Part shown: positions 61,792-64,000 of the stretch, piece after piece
Position numbering within the stretch: position 1 is the stretch's first letter
How the letters are laid out: every line of letters begins with the position of its first letter
Assembly: GCA_964655065.1 (NCBI GenBank)
Contig: CAZZLC010000026.1
Location: 1 to 64,000, forward strand
Length of the DNA stretch: 64,000 bases
From: DRPG01 sp964655065
Lineage (GTDB): Bacteria; Myxococcota_A; UBA796; GCA-2862545
Direction of reading: 5' to 3'
The notes under the pieces: model-generated
Told to the model about the DNA's origin: nothing
Seen by the model: only the letters and a program-made list of their open reading frames with translations
Databases searched by the model: none
Position numbers and translations under genes: made by a program

Positions 61792-62524
61792 GGGGACGGA
61801 CGAACCCGAGTGGCTCAGGGGCGTGGCGCGGCCCGCCTACCCGGAGTCGCTCATCGATCGACTGGAGCGCCTGGTCGACGAAGGCACGGTGCTCGAGGTC
61901 GCGGCAGGTCAGGGCGAGGTCGCACGCCGGCTCGCGGCTCGTGGTCTGCCGGTGACCGCGCTCGAGGCGAAGCCGAGCCAGATCGAGAAGGCGCGCAGCC
62001 TCCCCTGGGGCCAGCGCGTGACGTGGACGGAGGGCCCACCCGAGCGGGCCAACCTCGGTGGGCCCTACGATGTCGTACTGGTGAGCGACCCCGTGCACCG
62101 TCTCGACTGGGATCGGGCGCTGCCCAAGCTCGGCCGGGCGAGCCTCTCGTGGTTCGTGGCCGTGGGGCGGGGAGACCGGCTGGACGGCGGTGCCAAGGAG
62201 CTCGACGAGCTGATCTCGCAGTGGAGCCCGGGAAGTGGCTCCCGGATTCTCGACGAGGCGCACTACGTCACCAAGCTCCGTCGCTTTCGGAGGGTGGGGC
62301 TCTGGAAGGCGCGTCCCGAGACCATCCTGCAGCCGGTGCCCGTCTTCGTGCGCTCGCTCCACCGGTATCCGGGCTTGTCCGTCGAGGAGCTCGGGGCCGA
62401 GCGCACCGAGACCTTCCGACGCTCGGTCGAGGCGGTGGTCGGCCGTCATCACGGCGGCATGGTGCGCCTCGTGATGTCGCCGTGGCTCGTCTGGGGTCGG
62501 ATCACGCGCGGCGTGGTGGCCTGA
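61781..62524 (+). CDS. class I SAM-dependent methyltransferase
   Basis: 247 residues. Motif I, VLEVAAGQGEVARRLAARG, and the acidic ribose ligand in VTALEAKPSQIEKAR point to a SAM-binding Rossmann domain, followed by YDVVLVSDPVHRLDW (motif IV region). The C-terminal third is basic and not assigned. Substrate unknown. ATG at 61781 lies inside the end of the HD gene, so the pair is co-translated. Confidence 0.75.
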   Translation: MQHEGTDEPEWLRGVARPAYPESLIDRLERLVDEGTVLEVAAGQGEVARRLAARGLPVTALEAKPSQIEKARSLPWGQRVTWTEGPPERANLGGPYDVVLVSDPVHRLDWDRALPKLGRASLSWFVAVGRGDRLDGGAKELDELISQWSPGSGSRILDEAHYVTKLRRFRRVGLWKARPETILQPVPVFVRSLHRYPGLSVEELGAERTETFRRSVEAVVGRHHGGMVRLVMSPWLVWGRITRGVVA

Positions 62525-62573
62525 CCCCGAAACGAGCGCGTTTCCGTCGAGGTCATCCGTTAGGGTGACCACG

Positions 62574-64000
62574 ATGGCATTGGTGGTGCACAAGTTCGGT
62601 GGCACGAGCCTCGGCTCGGCCGAGCGCATCGTCGCGGTGGCGGAGCTCGTGGCCGGGACGCCCGGGCCGCGGGTGGTCGTGGCCTCCGCGATGGCGGGGG
62701 TGACGAATCAGCTCGTGGCGTTGGCCGAGGGGGCGGCGTCTGGCGACGCCTCGGAGGCCGCGGTCGAGGGGCTGGTCGACCACCACCTCGAGGTGCTCGC
62801 TGCCGTGGCCGGCGACGCGCCCGGGGTCGCCGATGCGCTGCGGCGTCTGCTCGGCGAGGTCGAGGATCTTCGACGGGCGGCCCTCGCCATGGGCGAGCTC
62901 CCGCTTCGGGCCAGAGACCGCCTCTTGGCGACGGGCGAGAAGCTGTCCACTCGCCTGCTGGCCGCCGCGCTCGAGCAGCGGGGCCAGCGCGCGGTGGCGC
63001 TCGACGCGGACACGTTCCTCGACACCGACGACCACTTTGGCGAGGCCCAGCCGCTCGCGGGCGTGACCACCCGGCACGTGCGAGCGCGGCTCACTCCGCT
63101 GCTCGACCAGGGCGTCGTGCCCGTGGTGACCGGGTACTGCGGCCGGGCCCCCGACGGGGCCACCACTACGCTGGGCCGGGGCGGCACCGACTTCTCCGCC
63201 ACCTTCCTCGGGGCGGCGCTCGACGCCGACGAGGTCGTCATCTGGACCGACGTGGACGGCGTGTTCACGGCCAGCCCGCACGACGTGCCCGAGGCGCGCC
63301 TCATCGACCAGCTCAACTACCGAGAGGCGGCGGAGATGTCGTTCTACGGGGCCAAGGTGCTGCATCCGCGCACCATGATCCCGGTGGCCGACCGCGGCAT
63401 CCCGGTGTCGATCAAGAACAGCTTCCGCCCCGACGTCGGGGGAACGGTCGTCGACGGTCGCTTCACGCCGGGCTCCCACCCCGTGAAGGCGATCACGGCC
63501 GTGCGCGCCCAGGCCTTGATCAGCGTGGAGGGCAAGGGCATGGCTGGCCGGCCCGGCGTGGCGGCGCGGGTGTTCGGTTCGCTCGCGGAGGCGGGCATCT
63601 CGATCACCATGATCAGCCAGTCTTCCTCGGAGTCGACGATCTGCTTCGCGGTGCCGCGGGACGCTGCCGGCCGCGCGGAGCAGGCCCTCAAGTCGGCGCT
63701 CGCCGAGGCCATCGCAGGCCACGAGGTCGAGGAGATCGTGGTGCGTCGCGAGGTCGCGCTGATCGCCGCGGTCGGCCTCGGCATGGCCCAGACGCCTGGC
63801 GTCGCGGCGCGGGCGTTCGCCGCGCTGGCCCGGCGCGCCATCAACGTGCTCGCCATCGCCCAGGGGTCGAGCGAGCTGAACCTCTCGCTCGCCGTCGAGT
63901 CCGACGCCACGGTGGGGGCGCTGCGGGCGATGCACGCCGAGTTCGGGCTCGACCGCATCGACACCGGCGATCCCGCGGCTCGGCGGCTCGACCTGCTGCT
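62574..64000 (+). CDS. aspartate kinase (partial, probably fused to homoserine dehydrogenase)
   Basis: 475 codons are visible from ATG 62574 and the frame is still open at the window end. The kinase domain has HKFGGTSLGSAERIVAVAEL, TGEKLSTRLLAAAL, TTTLGRGGTDFSATFLGAAL and YREAAEMSFYGAKVLHPRTM. Two ACT domains follow (ISVEGKGMAGRPGVAARVFG, VGLGMAQTPGVAARAFAALA). The last residues, DPAARRLDLLL, resemble the junction before the NAD-binding loop of homoserine dehydrogenase in ThrA-type fusions, so the full gene is likely bifunctional; this is inference because the window ends there. It catalyses the first step of the aspartate pathway to lysine, threonine and methionine. Confidence 0.92.
   Translation, partial: MALVVHKFGGTSLGSAERIVAVAELVAGTPGPRVVVASAMAGVTNQLVALAEGAASGDASEAAVEGLVDHHLEVLAAVAGDAPGVADALRRLLGEVEDLRRAALAMGELPLRARDRLLATGEKLSTRLLAAALEQRGQRAVALDADTFLDTDDHFGEAQPLAGVTTRHVRARLTPLLDQGVVPVVTGYCGRAPDGATTTLGRGGTDFSATFLGAALDADEVVIWTDVDGVFTASPHDVPEARLIDQLNYREAAEMSFYGAKVLHPRTMIPVADRGIPVSIKNSFRPDVGGTVVDGRFTPGSHPVKAITAVRAQALISVEGKGMAGRPGVAARVFGSLAEAGISITMISQSSSESTICFAVPRDAAGRAEQALKSALAEAIAGHEVEEIVVRREVALIAAVGLGMAQTPGVAARAFAALARRAINVLAIAQGSSELNLSLAVESDATVGALRAMHAEFGLDRIDTGDPAARRLDLL

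Overview
The window is 64 kb of very GC-rich DNA (roughly 70% or more) packed with genes on both strands, many joined by 4-bp GTGA/ATGA overlaps and preceded by GGAGG-type ribosome binding sites. GTG and TTG starts are common. The gene content points to a Myxococcota (Polyangia-type) or closely related deltaproteobacterium: a secreted caspase-like protease, a giant Ser/Thr kinase-histidine kinase hybrid, a pseudokinase-PP2C fusion, a TIGR02996-like module, Asp/Cys-rich lipoproteins, an OmpA protein with a DDDGCPD calcium-type motif, and a glyA-nrdR-ribD operon. This taxonomic call is inferred from protein style, not from a marker gene. No insertion sequence, integrase, rRNA or CRISPR array was found. 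One tRNA is present.

Layout. 0.1-5.6 kb: a carbohydrate ABC importer (substrate-binding protein plus two permeases, minus strand) diverges from an importer ATPase and a PfkB sugar kinase. A decayed fragment of a GH32 beta-fructosidase lies between them, so this looks like a former sucrose/fructan locus. 5.8-10.7 kb: a secreted-protein operon built around a caspase-fold protease. 10.7-12.6 kb: three small or unknown genes with a tandem V4R-like protein. 12.7-18.9 kb: a four-gene overlapping operon encoding a membrane/disordered protein, a fused 2-oxoacid dehydrogenase E1 alpha-beta, a FabD-like acyltransferase and an HD hydrolase. 19.0-22.8 kb: Ppx/GppA phosphatase, a TPR-like protein, a divergent S-adenosylhomocysteine hydrolase-like protein and a small lipoprotein. 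22.9-30.8 kb: envelope genes (YihY/BrkB, MltB, MATE, an RND/MMPL protein, a large lipoprotein) and a 2H phosphoesterase. 30.9-36.7 kb: the 1592-residue signalling hybrid and an unknown protein.

36.6-41.8 kb: acyl-CoA dehydratase-type genes (BadF/HgdC-like activase plus HgdB-like component). The activase reading frame is interrupted by a single in-frame TAG. 41.9-50.3 kb: a TIGR02996-like protein, ribD, nrdR, glyA, two envelope proteins, a DUF2007/zinc-ribbon protein, ribonuclease J and tRNA-Met(CAT). 50.3-53.6 kb: three overlapping genes encoding a class III aminotransferase, a LuxE-like acyl-protein synthetase and a LuxC-like acyl-CoA reductase, without luciferase genes. This is the best candidate for an undescribed pathway (acid to aldehyde to amine). 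53.6-64 kb: HNH endonuclease, a flippase-like membrane protein, OmpA-family protein, a small secreted protein, the pseudokinase-PP2C protein, an HD phosphohydrolase, a methyltransferase and an aspartokinase cut by the window edge, probably an aspartokinase-homoserine dehydrogenase fusion.

No gene-free stretch longer than 300 bases exists except 3270-3611, which holds the GH32 remnant.
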